A stretch of 11,034 nt of DNA from an uncultured Eubacterium sp. (GCA_947573465.1 CANPET010000038.1:1-11034), one strand, 5' to 3'; shown: positions 1-7,358, counted from the stretch's first letter. The notes: generated from the sequence alone by a model not told the origin. Numbers and translations: made by a program.

Positions 1-1537
1 GTGCCATACTTATTTCTGTGGCAGAATAATCATATATGGTCAATGTATATTGTATTCCAAAATCAAACGGTGAACCAAAACGAGCATAATTGTATGCCAT
101 CTGAATCAATCCAAACACAATATATGGTGCCAATGCCATTACCAGATACTTGATACGTTCATTTACATGTTTTCCTTTCTCGTTATCATTCTGTAAGAGT
201 CCGTATATTATCCATATAACCATAACAATGGCATACAATGCGCTGACCGCTCTGGACAACACTGCCAATGACATAAATATGGCAGACAAGAACAGCTTAT
301 ATTTTTTGATTGCTTTCTTTTGGAATATTCCGCTATTTACCATAAAATAAAATCCTAAAGTCGTAAAACAAAATCCTGATGCCTGAGCAATTTCATAAAA
401 CTGCGGACAAACAATATTACATAACATTCCACTTCCGAAAACAATTAATATCATTCCAAGTAATGTTAAATTACATGGAATTTTTCTAAACCAGTTTTTC
501 ATAACACTCAAATAACATAAACATAAAAATAATGTACCGATTAGATTAAATAAAATAACTGCCAACGGTGATGAAAAATAATACCCTGTAATCATATGGT
601 ATGGTAGAAATACTGTGAGTACAGGACCTATTCCGTAGTAAGAATAATACTTTCCATTATAAAGCAGATGATCCCACTTATACGGAACAGACAATCCCTG
701 TCGCTGACTCCAATCATAGGGATTTTCTAACGCTAATAGTTCTTGAGGAACCTCACCTGTTAAAGAAACCTGTCCTTTTTCAAATGCATCCACCAACTCT
801 TGTGTCATTTGATTTCCAGATGTATTTGTAAATATATCTTTAATTACCTCTTCATCCCCGACATACATATAAATAATAGCCACCTGCAATAATAACATTA
901 CTGCAATCATTGCAATCGTCACATACCTATGGCTTTTCTTATTCTGATTATAATTCTCTTTCAGTGCAGGATATTTAACAAATATATATAATAAAATAAT
1001 CATTACATACAAAAACAGGAGTCTTATAAAAGAAAAGCGAAATGGAATACTATCATTTATATTTACTCCATTTATTGAAAATTTTTCTCCCGCATTACTT
1101 TTAAGCGTGAGGGTTAACTCATACACATCACCGAAATAATTTCCCATAATATACTGTGTTCTTGTATCTCCCGGTACTATTTGTACTGTTTTATTACTAT
1201 ATCTTTTTCTCTGACTATATCCTTGAGATGAATATTGCATTTCCCCCACAATTTCCTGAAATTTATCATCAGCTCTATCTATATAAAAGTGTAATGTCTT
1301 TACTCTTTTATTGATCTGAAAAGTTAAGGTTGGATTATTGGTTGTTGCAACGTATACACCATCATGATATTCCATTCCTTCTGTATGGATATTTTCCATT
1401 GAAATAAATGTTTTCTCATAGTTTCCACCAATCAAAACAAAACTCTTATAATTAAACAGGAAAACTTCCATTACAATACAAATCGCCAAAGTTACTAATG
1501 CAATTTTCTTTAATTTTGTTAAAAATTCTTTATTCAT
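1..1537 (-). CDS. Polytopic membrane protein, GT-C-like glycosyltransferase (3' end outside window)
   Basis: About 512 codons are visible without a stop, so the C-terminus lies beyond the left edge. The protein starts with one membrane helix (about residues 11-29). A polar, beta-rich stretch of some 130 residues follows (about 31-165), probably extracytoplasmic. Many hydrophobic helices come next (about 166-186, 205-224, 300-345, 355-400, 415-445, 462-480). Two loop motifs resemble those of large bacterial membrane glycosyltransferases: YNGKYYSYYGIGPVL near 291-305, and NYARFGSPFDFG near 482-493 before a further polar loop. A lipid-linked sugar transferase acting outside the membrane is inferred; no catalytic acidic pair can be assigned with confidence. 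It lies 53 bases after the flavoprotein gene, so it is probably the last visible cistron of that operon. It could instead be a membrane protein of unknown function that shares the fold. The family call is moderate and the gene itself is certain. Confidence 0.8.
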   Translation of the reverse strand, partial: MNKEFLTKLKKIALVTLAICIVMEVFLFNYKSFVLIGGNYEKTFISMENIHTEGMEYHDGVYVATTNNPTLTFQINKRVKTLHFYIDRADDKFQEIVGEMQYSSQGYSQRKRYSNKTVQIVPGDTRTQYIMGNYFGDVYELTLTLKSNAGEKFSINGVNINDSIPFRFSFIRLLFLYVMIILLYIFVKYPALKENYNQNKKSHRYVTIAMIAVMLLLQVAIIYMYVGDEEVIKDIFTNTSGNQMTQELVDAFEKGQVSLTGEVPQELLALENPYDWSQRQGLSVPYKWDHLLYNGKYYSYYGIGPVLTVFLPYHMITGYYFSSPLAVILFNLIGTLFLCLCYLSVMKNWFRKIPCNLTLLGMILIVFGSGMLCNIVCPQFYEIAQASGFCFTTLGFYFMVNSGIFQKKAIKKYKLFLSAIFMSLAVLSRAVSALYAIVMVIWIIYGLLQNDNEKGKHVNERIKYLVMALAPYIVFGLIQMAYNYARFGSPFDFGIQYTLTIYDYSATEISMA

Positions 1538-1543
1538 AAAATT

Positions 1544-1547
1544 CTCC
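1544..1547 (-). promoter_or_regulatory. Shine-Dalgarno site deciding the start of the left-edge membrane protein
   Basis: GGAG lies six bases before the ATG at 1537. An in-frame ATG at 1549 overlaps this GGAG and would add four residues (MENF). The downstream ATG has the better placed ribosome-binding site, so 1537 is preferred. Confidence 0.6.
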
Positions 1548-1590
1548 ATTACGTCATTCCGCATATTCCGCCACACAAATTGTAAAGTTA

Positions 1591-3150
1591 CTACTCCTCT
1601 TCTTTTGTCTCATGATATTCTTTATCTGTATTTACATTCCACACATTTGTCTTATCATGAATACCACCCACAATATTATCTACCGCTTCAAAAGAAGTAA
1701 CCATCGAATGGTCCATATTATTGTATCTGTGCTGTCCATTTCGTCCAATGCAATATAAATTATCAAAAGTATTTAAATAGTCAATAATCTCATCCATATG
1801 GTCATATCCATCAAAGTATGCCGGGTAAGCTTTCTGGATTCGTTCTCTATGAGAATCTATCACATCTTCTTTATTAATAACTTCCATTTTTACCAGTTCG
1901 TTAATTGCCAGTTCAATACACTCTTCATCAGACATATTCCAGAAGTCATCTCCCTCTTTACAGAAATACTCCAAACCAATCCATACATGCTTGTCCGGCT
2001 CTTCAACCATATACGGTGACCAGTTATTAAAAATCTGAATTCGTCCCAGCTTGACACCAGTGTCCTGAACATAAATCCAGCAGTCTGGAACGATATTGTT
2101 TAATGTTTTCAATTTTGTTTCATTTTTTAAGTTCAGTTTATTAAGCAAAAGACCAACTGTAACAAAATCCCTAAATGGTAAATCGGCAGCTGATTCCTGA
2201 ACAAGTTTTGGAATATCACTTCCCTGAATGCCTGCTACCAAATCATTCACTGGCATAGAAGACATAAAGATATCTCCAGTATATGTAACTTCCTCTCCAT
2301 CTTCAATACAGGTGACTCCTGTAAGTTTCCCATTTTCCGTATGAATATTTTTCACTTCGCTATTCATCACAATAGTTCCACCCATGCTTTGAATATCTTC
2401 GGCAACTGCTTCCCAAAGCTGACCTGGACCAAACTTTGGATAAATATACTCTTCAATTAACGAAGTTTCTACTTTGGTATTTTTCTTTCCTGGCATTATC
2501 TTCGAAAATACATCCTTGATAACAGCCGTAATGGAAAGTCCCTTTACTCGCTGTGCTCCCCAATCCGCTGATATTTCTCTTGGATGGCGTCCCCAGAGTT
2601 TTTCTGTATATCCTTCAAAAAACATAGAATAAAGAACCCGGCCAAACCGATTAATATAAAAATTCTCCAAATTATCTTCCTGCAATTTTCTAAATATTGA
2701 ATGTAAATAACTAAATCCTGCTTTCATTGTCGTAACAAATCCCATGTTTTTCAAAGTACTCCACTTTAAAGAAATCGGATAATCAAAGAAATGCTTTGAA
2801 TAATAAATTCTTGATACTCTGTTTCGAACCAACATAACCCGGTCTACTTCTTCCGGATTTGGTCCTCCTGCTGCAAAATTCTTCTCTCTGTCTAACACCT
2901 TATCATCATAGGAAGGTTCTCCCTGTGTAGGCATAATATTCTGCCACCACTGGTTTACTCTGTCATCTTTCGAGAAAAATCTGTGTCCGCCAATATCCAT
3001 TCTGTTACCTTTATATTTTACAGTCTGGGATATTCCACCAATACGGTCTGTCTTCTCTAAAATAACAACCTCATAGCCTTCCTTTTTTAATAACTCGTAA
3101 CCTGCAGTTAATCCTGCCGGACCTGCTCCAATAATAATAACTTTTTTCAT
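1591..3150 (-). CDS. FAD-dependent oxidoreductase, UDP-galactopyranose-mutase-like/HemY-like
   Basis: A 519-residue soluble flavoprotein. The N-terminus is a Rossmann dinucleotide-binding site: GAGPAG at residues 8-13, with acidic E32 at the end of the second strand for the ribose and an RIGG turn at 36-39. The IGGHRFFSK block at 53-61 sits where true UDP-galactopyranose mutases carry their GG-H-F motif. The C-terminal IGRNGQHRYNNMDHSM block (468-483) is typical of the second FAD contact in amine-oxidase-fold enzymes. At 519 residues it is much longer than classical Glf (roughly 370-390), so it belongs to the long subgroup often annotated only as NAD(P)/FAD-dependent oxidoreductase or protoporphyrinogen-oxidase-like. 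Set between GtrA and glycosyltransferase genes, it probably modifies a nucleotide- or lipid-linked sugar; a haem role is unlikely here. AGGAGG (3157-3162) lies six bases before the ATG. The exact substrate is unknown. Confidence 0.88.
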   Translation of the reverse strand: MKKVIIIGAGPAGLTAGYELLKKEGYEVVILEKTDRIGGISQTVKYKGNRMDIGGHRFFSKDDRVNQWWQNIMPTQGEPSYDDKVLDREKNFAAGGPNPEEVDRVMLVRNRVSRIYYSKHFFDYPISLKWSTLKNMGFVTTMKAGFSYLHSIFRKLQEDNLENFYINRFGRVLYSMFFEGYTEKLWGRHPREISADWGAQRVKGLSITAVIKDVFSKIMPGKKNTKVETSLIEEYIYPKFGPGQLWEAVAEDIQSMGGTIVMNSEVKNIHTENGKLTGVTCIEDGEEVTYTGDIFMSSMPVNDLVAGIQGSDIPKLVQESAADLPFRDFVTVGLLLNKLNLKNETKLKTLNNIVPDCWIYVQDTGVKLGRIQIFNNWSPYMVEEPDKHVWIGLEYFCKEGDDFWNMSDEECIELAINELVKMEVINKEDVIDSHRERIQKAYPAYFDGYDHMDEIIDYLNTFDNLYCIGRNGQHRYNNMDHSMVTSFEAVDNIVGGIHDKTNVWNVNTDKEYHETKEEE

Positions 3151-3233
3151 ATCCTTCCTCCTAGTTGCTTCATAGAAACTTTTGAATAAATGTTAAAACA
3201 ACATATACCTCAAAGCTTCCAAACCCTTTCTCT

Positions 3234-3677
3234 TTATTTATACAATAGCATTTTTCTTGCTACAAAATTCCATATAAGAACTAATGCTGCTGCCACTACC
3301 TTTGCAATCATATATATAATTCCAACTTTTAATAAAATCCACATAATCGCTTCTGTGAAGAACAGTCCCATAATTCCAATGACACCATAGGCAATAAACT
3401 CCCCCATTGTGCCTGTTTTATCAGACCCTTCCTGAAAAACAAATATCTTCGATAAAATAAAATTTACAATCAATCCAAAAATAAATGCTATCGCTGTCGC
3501 AACGTATACATTCATTACTACCGCCTCATGAAGAAACACCATCATTCCCCAATCAGCAACAAAAGCAATTCCACCTACAAAAACATAGCGAAATAATTGC
3601 ACGAAGAAATTGTCCGTCTGCTCATAAAAAATAATATTTATTTTAAGTGTTTTTAATCTGTCTATTAACTCTTTCAT
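3234..3677 (-). CDS. GtrA family membrane protein
   Basis: A 147-residue protein with four predicted helices (about 27-49, 57-80, 93-116, 120-141), the size and topology of the GtrA family. Diagnostic segments are LFRYVFVGGIAFVADW (28-43) near the first helix, NFILSKIFVF (72-81) after the second, and IWNFVARKMLLY (135-146) at the C-terminus. Family members are proposed to flip or help translocate polyprenyl-phosphate-linked sugars, so that outward-facing GT-C transferases can use them; that fits the neighbouring membrane glycosyltransferases. GAGAGG lies just upstream of the ATG. It sits 63 bases after the damaged glycosyltransferase copy and 83 bases before the flavoprotein gene, so one transcript is plausible. 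The family call is strong; the transported sugar is unknown. Confidence 0.9.
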   Translation of the reverse strand: MKELIDRLKTLKINIIFYEQTDNFFVQLFRYVFVGGIAFVADWGMMVFLHEAVVMNVYVATAIAFIFGLIVNFILSKIFVFQEGSDKTGTMGEFIAYGVIGIMGLFFTEAIMWILLKVGIIYMIAKVVAAALVLIWNFVARKMLLYK

Positions 3678-3722
3678 GTCGTTCCTCTCTAATCAATGCA
3701 ATTATTTCATATTTGTAAATAA

Positions 3723-3742
3723 AGAAATATCATAGTATTTCT
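3723..3742 (-). other. Small AT-rich hairpin at the stop of the damaged glycosyltransferase copy
   Basis: AGAAATA and TATTTCT form a seven-base-pair stem around a six-base loop overlapping the TAG stop. It is followed on the minus strand by a T-rich but interrupted tract. With only one G:C pair in the stem it is at best a weak terminator or mRNA 3' structure, and read-through into gtrA is expected. Confidence 0.3.
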
Positions 3743-4508
3743 ACAAATTATAAAGCAGACTAATTAATCCTGCTGTATTGATGCATGCATATGCCACAAA
3801 AAAACATTTTAACAGTTTTCGTATATATATATTTCCCGTTTTTACCGACTTCTTCATCTCACCAACACCTGCTGCCATCATACAAACAAGTAACACAACA
3901 CTAATCATTACATAACGAACACTTGTGGTGCAGATACTTGGATAATCAAAACAGAATTTCACATAAAAAAGCAATGCCATTCCTGAACTTCCAAGCAATA
4001 AAAATTTACTAACTTTTCCAATATTTGATCTTTTAAGCCATACAATTGACAACACAATTACGAGTACAACTGAACTTAAAATCATTATATACATTAATGT
4101 ACCAATAAATTGTGACCACTCAGTCGTAGGAAAATATCTAGTCTCTCCAAAAGCACAATATTTGGTAAAAAGTACGCCGATATTATAAGCAAAATCTTCG
4201 GTTCCTCTCGTTATAGGAAGCTGTAATGATTTTAACTGCATCCATGTCACTTCAAACAAACGCTGTGGAACAGTATACAAATTCCCCATATATTGTCCCT
4301 GCTCCCAGCCGATTTCCGGAACGTAATTTAACGGAACTTTATATAAAATAAGATTTTTTACCGGGAACCATATTCCTAATGGTATCGAAATCATTCCAAA
4401 TACGAAATACTGTTTTATATAAAACATTACATATTTTCTCTTCTTTATCATTTTATAAATAAATACACATGCCATTGCAGGTGCTATCATAACTACTGAT
4501 AATTTTGT

Positions 4509-4675
4509 CATCATACCACATCCAATAGCTAAGGCACATATTATGATATCTTTCCATGTAGGTTTTTTGTACCAGCGTATCATATACAAAATGGTTACAA
4601 GTCCTAACAGTGTGCTAAGCGTATCATTGTTCACTGCTCCTGCATATTCTAAAAGATATGGAAAAAATGCAATTA
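4509..4675 (-). repeat. Near-identical tract shared by the two glycosyltransferase copies
   Basis: Compared by eye with 6279-6445 (offset 1770), this stretch differs at only two bases (4561-4562), and 4563-4675 matches 6333-6445 without a mismatch over 113 bases. Flanking parts of the copies differ far more often; for example 4081-4140 against 5851-5910 shows about one change in four to five bases. The segment encodes the helix and loop region around NNDTLSTLLGLV and WKDIIICALAIG. Confidence 0.85.
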
Positions 4676-5146
4676 TGATAATTCCAGTTAAAATTGCTTT
4701 TTGATTCTTTGTAATTTCTTTCATAATCTTATATGCCACAATCAGAATCATTGTAGAAAAGAACAATGCCAGCACCTGTAAATTCTCAGCAATAACTTCT
4801 TCTGTCATTCCAAATAAACTATTAATTTTCGCCCAGATACCCATAACAATATGGGAAAATGGTGGCTGATAATACTGGTACTGCTCCATAGGATTTCCAG
4901 TCGGTAATGTTGTATGTTTATAAATCTTATAAATGTATCCCAGATGCCCAAGGCTTCCTTCTGAAAATGTTCCTATTTCATTCTGCTGCTGCAATACATT
5001 CGTCACGAAAACTTGAAACTGCCTCAAAATATAACCTGCAAGCATTGTACTCCAAATCCAGTCCTGCTGTTTCACTGACTGAATCCGTGCTGTCACAACT
5101 TTTTTCTTTGTCATCCAGAACGGTAAAAGGATAAATATAAGCAACA

Positions 5147-5153
5147 TAAAAAA
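5147..5153 (-). other. U UUU UUA slippery heptamer at the frame junction
   Basis: Read on the minus strand in the upstream frame, the codons are GTT TTT TTA. The last T of GTT plus the next two codons form U UUU UUA, a canonical X XXY YYZ slippery sequence. A -1 slip here would continue at ATG TTG CTT, exactly the frame of the downstream 468 codons. No strong downstream stem-loop and no upstream Shine-Dalgarno-like stimulator was seen, so efficient programmed frameshifting is not established. The same T7 run could also slip during replication or transcription. Confidence 0.5.
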
Positions 5154-5448
5154 ACAACTACAACAATTCTAACATTTTCTACATGAACCGCCTTGTTTTG
5201 TTTCAATATTTGAAATTCTAACATCAGCAGAAAAGATATGCATTGTACATAACTAACTATAATGTAATGCCGGAACTGTTCTGTCATCTTATTGGGCAAC
5301 AAAGAAACAGCCATCATACATACACTAAGTATTCCGGTAAAAATCATCCGCTGTGTCTCTTCAACACTCTGAAATATCCAGAATACTCCACATAGCATCA
5401 ATAGAATTTTTATTTCAATATTATGTTCAATTTTCTTTTTATCTCCAC

Positions 5449-5478
5449 TAATAATAATAATAATTATTATTATTATTA
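5449..5478. repeat. Perfect 30-bp palindrome (TAA)5(TTA)5
   Basis: Five TAA triplets are followed by five TTA triplets with no spacer, a perfect inverted repeat made only of A:T pairs. It lies between the -10-like element and the degraded start of the damaged glycosyltransferase copy, partly overlapping the -10 element. The intact copy has instead a shorter palindrome at the equivalent place, so the triplets look like a repeat expansion of an ancestral symmetric site. Confidence 0.9.
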
Positions 5479-5483
5479 TAACA
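5475..5483 (-). promoter_or_regulatory. Extended -10 promoter element of the damaged copy
   Basis: TGTTATAAT on the minus strand fits an extended -10 (TGn plus TATAAT). No good -35 hexamer is visible 16-18 bases upstream. The same element, embedded in the shared 13-mer TATTATAACAAAA (plus strand), precedes the intact copy, so the promoter was duplicated with the gene. Low-to-moderate confidence, given the AT-rich setting. Confidence 0.45.
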
Positions 5484-5510
5484 AAAACAAGTGTAAAATG
5501 ATAGTTATTT

Positions 5511-7205
5511 CTACAAATTGTACAGCAAACTAAACAATCCTATTGTATTAATGCACACATATGCTGCTATAAAACATTTAAATATATTTCGAGCCATTAT
5601 ATTTTCTGTTCTAGGAGTGTTTTTCATTTCACCTATACCTGCTGCCATCATACAAAAAATCAAAACAATACTAATTAGTACATAACGTATATTTGCTGTA
5701 CAGACACATGGATAGTCAAAACAGAACTTTACATAAGCAAGTAATATTATTCCTACACTTCCCACAAGGAAAAACTTAATTACTTTATCAATTTTTGCTT
5801 TTTTAATCCATACACTTACTAGCACAATGGAAAATACAAACAATACTAATATCATTACATACATCAATGTACCTATAAACTTTGACCATTGGGTTGTTGG
5901 AAAATACTGGGTCTCTCCAAAAGCACAATACTTAGAAAACATTATCCCAATATTATAGGTAAACTCTTCTGTACCTCTTACTTGTGGAAGCCATAATGGT
6001 TTCAACTGTGCCCATGTCACTTCAAATAAACGTTGAGGAACAGTATATAAATTTTCCATATTCTGTTGAAACTCCGGTCCAATTACCGGCACATAATTTA
6101 AAGGTACTTTATGTAAAATAAAATTTCTTACCGGAAACCATATTCCTAATGGTATCGAAATCATTCCAAATACGAAATATTGTTTTAAATAAAGCATTAC
6201 AAATTTTCTCTTCTTTATCATTTTATAAATAAATACACATGCCATTGCAGGTACTACCATAACTACTGACAATTTTGCCATCATACCACATCCAATAGCT
6301 AAGGCACATATTATGATATCTTTCCATGTATTTTTTTTGTACCAGCGTATCATATACAAAATGGTTACAAGTCCTAACAGTGTGCTAAGCGTATCATTGT
6401 TCACTGCTCCTGCATATTCTAAAAGATATGGAAAAAATGCAATTAAAAGAATTCCTATCAAAATGCCTTTTTGATTACTCGTAATTTCTTTCATAATCTT
6501 ATACGCTACAATTAAAATCATTGTAGAAAAGAATAATGCTAATACTTGAAGATTCTCAACGATAACTTCTTCTGTCATTCCGAATAAAGCATTAATTTTA
6601 GCCCAAACTCCCATTATGGCATGAGATAATGGTGGATGATAATACTGCCATTTTCCAATGGGGCTTCCCTCCGGCAATGCGGTATATTTATAAATATTAT
6701 AAATATATCCAAGATGCCCAACATCTCCTTGTGAAAATGTACCTATATCATTCTGTTGCTGCATTACATTGGTAAGAAAAACCTGAAACTGCCTTAAAAT
6801 ATAACCGGCAAGCATTGCTGCCCAAATCCAATTCTGCATCTTCACAGTTTGAATCTTTGCTATAACAACTTTCTTTTTTGTCATCCAAATTGGTAAAATA
6901 ACACATATAAACAATACCCCAAAAATGACTGAGATGATTCTAACATTTTCAAGATGAACTGCTTTATCCTCTTTCAATATTTCAAACACCATCATCATCC
7001 AAAATGATATACACTGTACAAATCCAGCTATAATATAACAATGATACTGCTCTCTAGTCTTATTTGACAAAAATGTGGTAGCTATCATAACCATGCTGAA
7101 TATCCCTGCCACAACCATACGCTGTGTTTCTCCTACACTTTGGAATACCCAGAAAATCGTACATAGCAACAGTAAAATTTTAGTTTCAATATTACGTTCT
7201 TCCAT
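5511..7205 (-). CDS. GT-C-like polytopic membrane glycosyltransferase, intact copy
   Basis: A 564-residue protein with roughly a dozen hydrophobic helices and little soluble sequence, the architecture of GT39/ArnT/PMT-like GT-C transferases that use lipid-phosphate sugars on the outer face of the membrane. After helices covering about residues 8-143, the first large loop holds QQQNDIGTF (149-157), GDVGHLGYIYNIY (160-172) and WQYYHPPLSH (186-195), the pattern of an acidic site followed by a PPL motif seen in this superfamily. NNDTLS (269-274) begins a later helix, and a C-terminal FDYPCVCTANIRY segment (496-508) lies in an outer loop. D153 and D161 are candidate catalytic acids, by position only. 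GAGGAG lies four bases before the ATG. A palindromic -10 promoter and the upstream terminator make this the first gene of the envelope operon, ahead of its damaged copy, gtrA and the flavoprotein. Donor and acceptor are unknown. Confidence 0.85.
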   Translation of the reverse strand: MEERNIETKILLLLCTIFWVFQSVGETQRMVVAGIFSMVMIATTFLSNKTREQYHCYIIAGFVQCISFWMMMVFEILKEDKAVHLENVRIISVIFGVLFICVILPIWMTKKKVVIAKIQTVKMQNWIWAAMLAGYILRQFQVFLTNVMQQQNDIGTFSQGDVGHLGYIYNIYKYTALPEGSPIGKWQYYHPPLSHAIMGVWAKINALFGMTEEVIVENLQVLALFFSTMILIVAYKIMKEITSNQKGILIGILLIAFFPYLLEYAGAVNNDTLSTLLGLVTILYMIRWYKKNTWKDIIICALAIGCGMMAKLSVVMVVPAMACVFIYKMIKKRKFVMLYLKQYFVFGMISIPLGIWFPVRNFILHKVPLNYVPVIGPEFQQNMENLYTVPQRLFEVTWAQLKPLWLPQVRGTEEFTYNIGIMFSKYCAFGETQYFPTTQWSKFIGTLMYVMILVLFVFSIVLVSVWIKKAKIDKVIKFFLVGSVGIILLAYVKFCFDYPCVCTANIRYVLISIVLIFCMMAAGIGEMKNTPRTENIMARNIFKCFIAAYVCINTIGLFSLLYNL

Positions 7206-7222
7206 TTTTCTCCTCTTCTCCG

Positions 7223-7250
7223 TTTTGTTATAATAGTTATTATAACAAAA
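7223..7250. promoter_or_regulatory. 13-bp inverted repeat overlapping the promoter, possible operator
   Basis: TTTTGTTATAATA, a GT spacer, then TATTATAACAAAA form a perfect inverted repeat of 13-bp arms. One arm contains the extended -10 TGTTATAAT (7247-7239, minus strand) for the glycosyltransferase gene, with the start codon about 34 bases downstream. No good -35 hexamer is visible. Because of the symmetry an identical -10 also points rightward on the plus strand, where no gene follows. The symmetric site on a promoter would suit a dimeric regulator, or may simply be an AT-rich promoter; the binding protein is unknown. Confidence 0.5.
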
Positions 7251-7292
7251 TCAGACATAAAAAGATACTTGTTTCAATAATTTTACTTGTAC

Positions 7293-7349
7293 AAAAAAAC
7301 TGCCAGACACACACCACCGTATAAACGATATCTGCGTAACTAGCAGTTT
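7293..7349 (-). terminator. Intrinsic terminator with a long loop after the alpha-galactosidase operon
   Basis: On the minus strand AAACTGCTAG (7349-7340) pairs with CTGGCAGTTT (7306-7297), ten base pairs including one G-U. It runs straight into seven T residues (7299-7293), three of which are shared with the stem. The 33-base loop can itself form a small hairpin around ATCGT/ACGGT. It begins ten bases after the yczE stop and separates the sugar operon from the glycosyltransferase promoter. Confidence 0.75.
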
Positions 7350-7358
7350 CAAATTAAA

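Larger units (their letters stand above)
3741..5434 (-). pseudogene. Frameshifted tandem copy of the GT-C-like membrane glycosyltransferase
   Basis: This is a second copy of the gene at 5511-7205, colinear with it over its whole length but one base shorter. The first part reads in one frame to a TGA at 5113-5111; the last 468 codons read in the -1 frame and begin at the ATG at 5147. The frames meet at a T7 tract (5154-5148 on the minus strand), where one extra T would restore a product matching the intact copy without gaps. At the position matching the intact copy's ATG (5434) there is AAA. The nearest in-frame candidates are ATT at 5431, TTG at 5401 and ATG at 5398, none with a convincing ribosome-binding site. 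Residues also differ at sites that may matter: QQQND becomes QQQNE, GDVGH becomes GSLGH, and YYHPPLSH becomes YYQPPFSH. The long intact downstream frame, with many hydrophobic helices, means decay is recent or the shorter product is still used. A sequencing error in the homopolymer, phase variation or frameshifting remain possible. Confidence 0.75.

Noticed and set aside
150..350. 66-codon open frame on the plus strand near the left edge
   Set aside because: It is antisense to the left-edge membrane protein, whose open frame continues across the whole area with recognisable motifs.
1591..3150. Calling the flavoprotein a classical UDP-galactopyranose mutase (glf)
   Set aside because: It is well over 100 residues longer, and the motif after the FAD site is GGHRFFSK, unlike the usual Glf block; only a family-level name is supported.
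3149..3175. Eight-codon mini-ORF (MKQLGGRI) whose TGA overlaps the flavoprotein ATG
   Set aside because: It has no ribosome-binding site of its own and mostly encodes the AGGAGG site of the next gene, so it is probably chance, though leader translation cannot be excluded.
5440..5500. Terminator between the two glycosyltransferase copies
   Set aside because: The only inverted repeat is entirely A:T, has no loop and no following T run; it fits a repeat-expanded promoter region better.
7260..7350. Riboswitch or T-box leader upstream of the glycosyltransferase gene
   Set aside because: The structured element lies upstream of the promoter-like sequence and directly after the yczE stop, so it is a terminator of the preceding operon.
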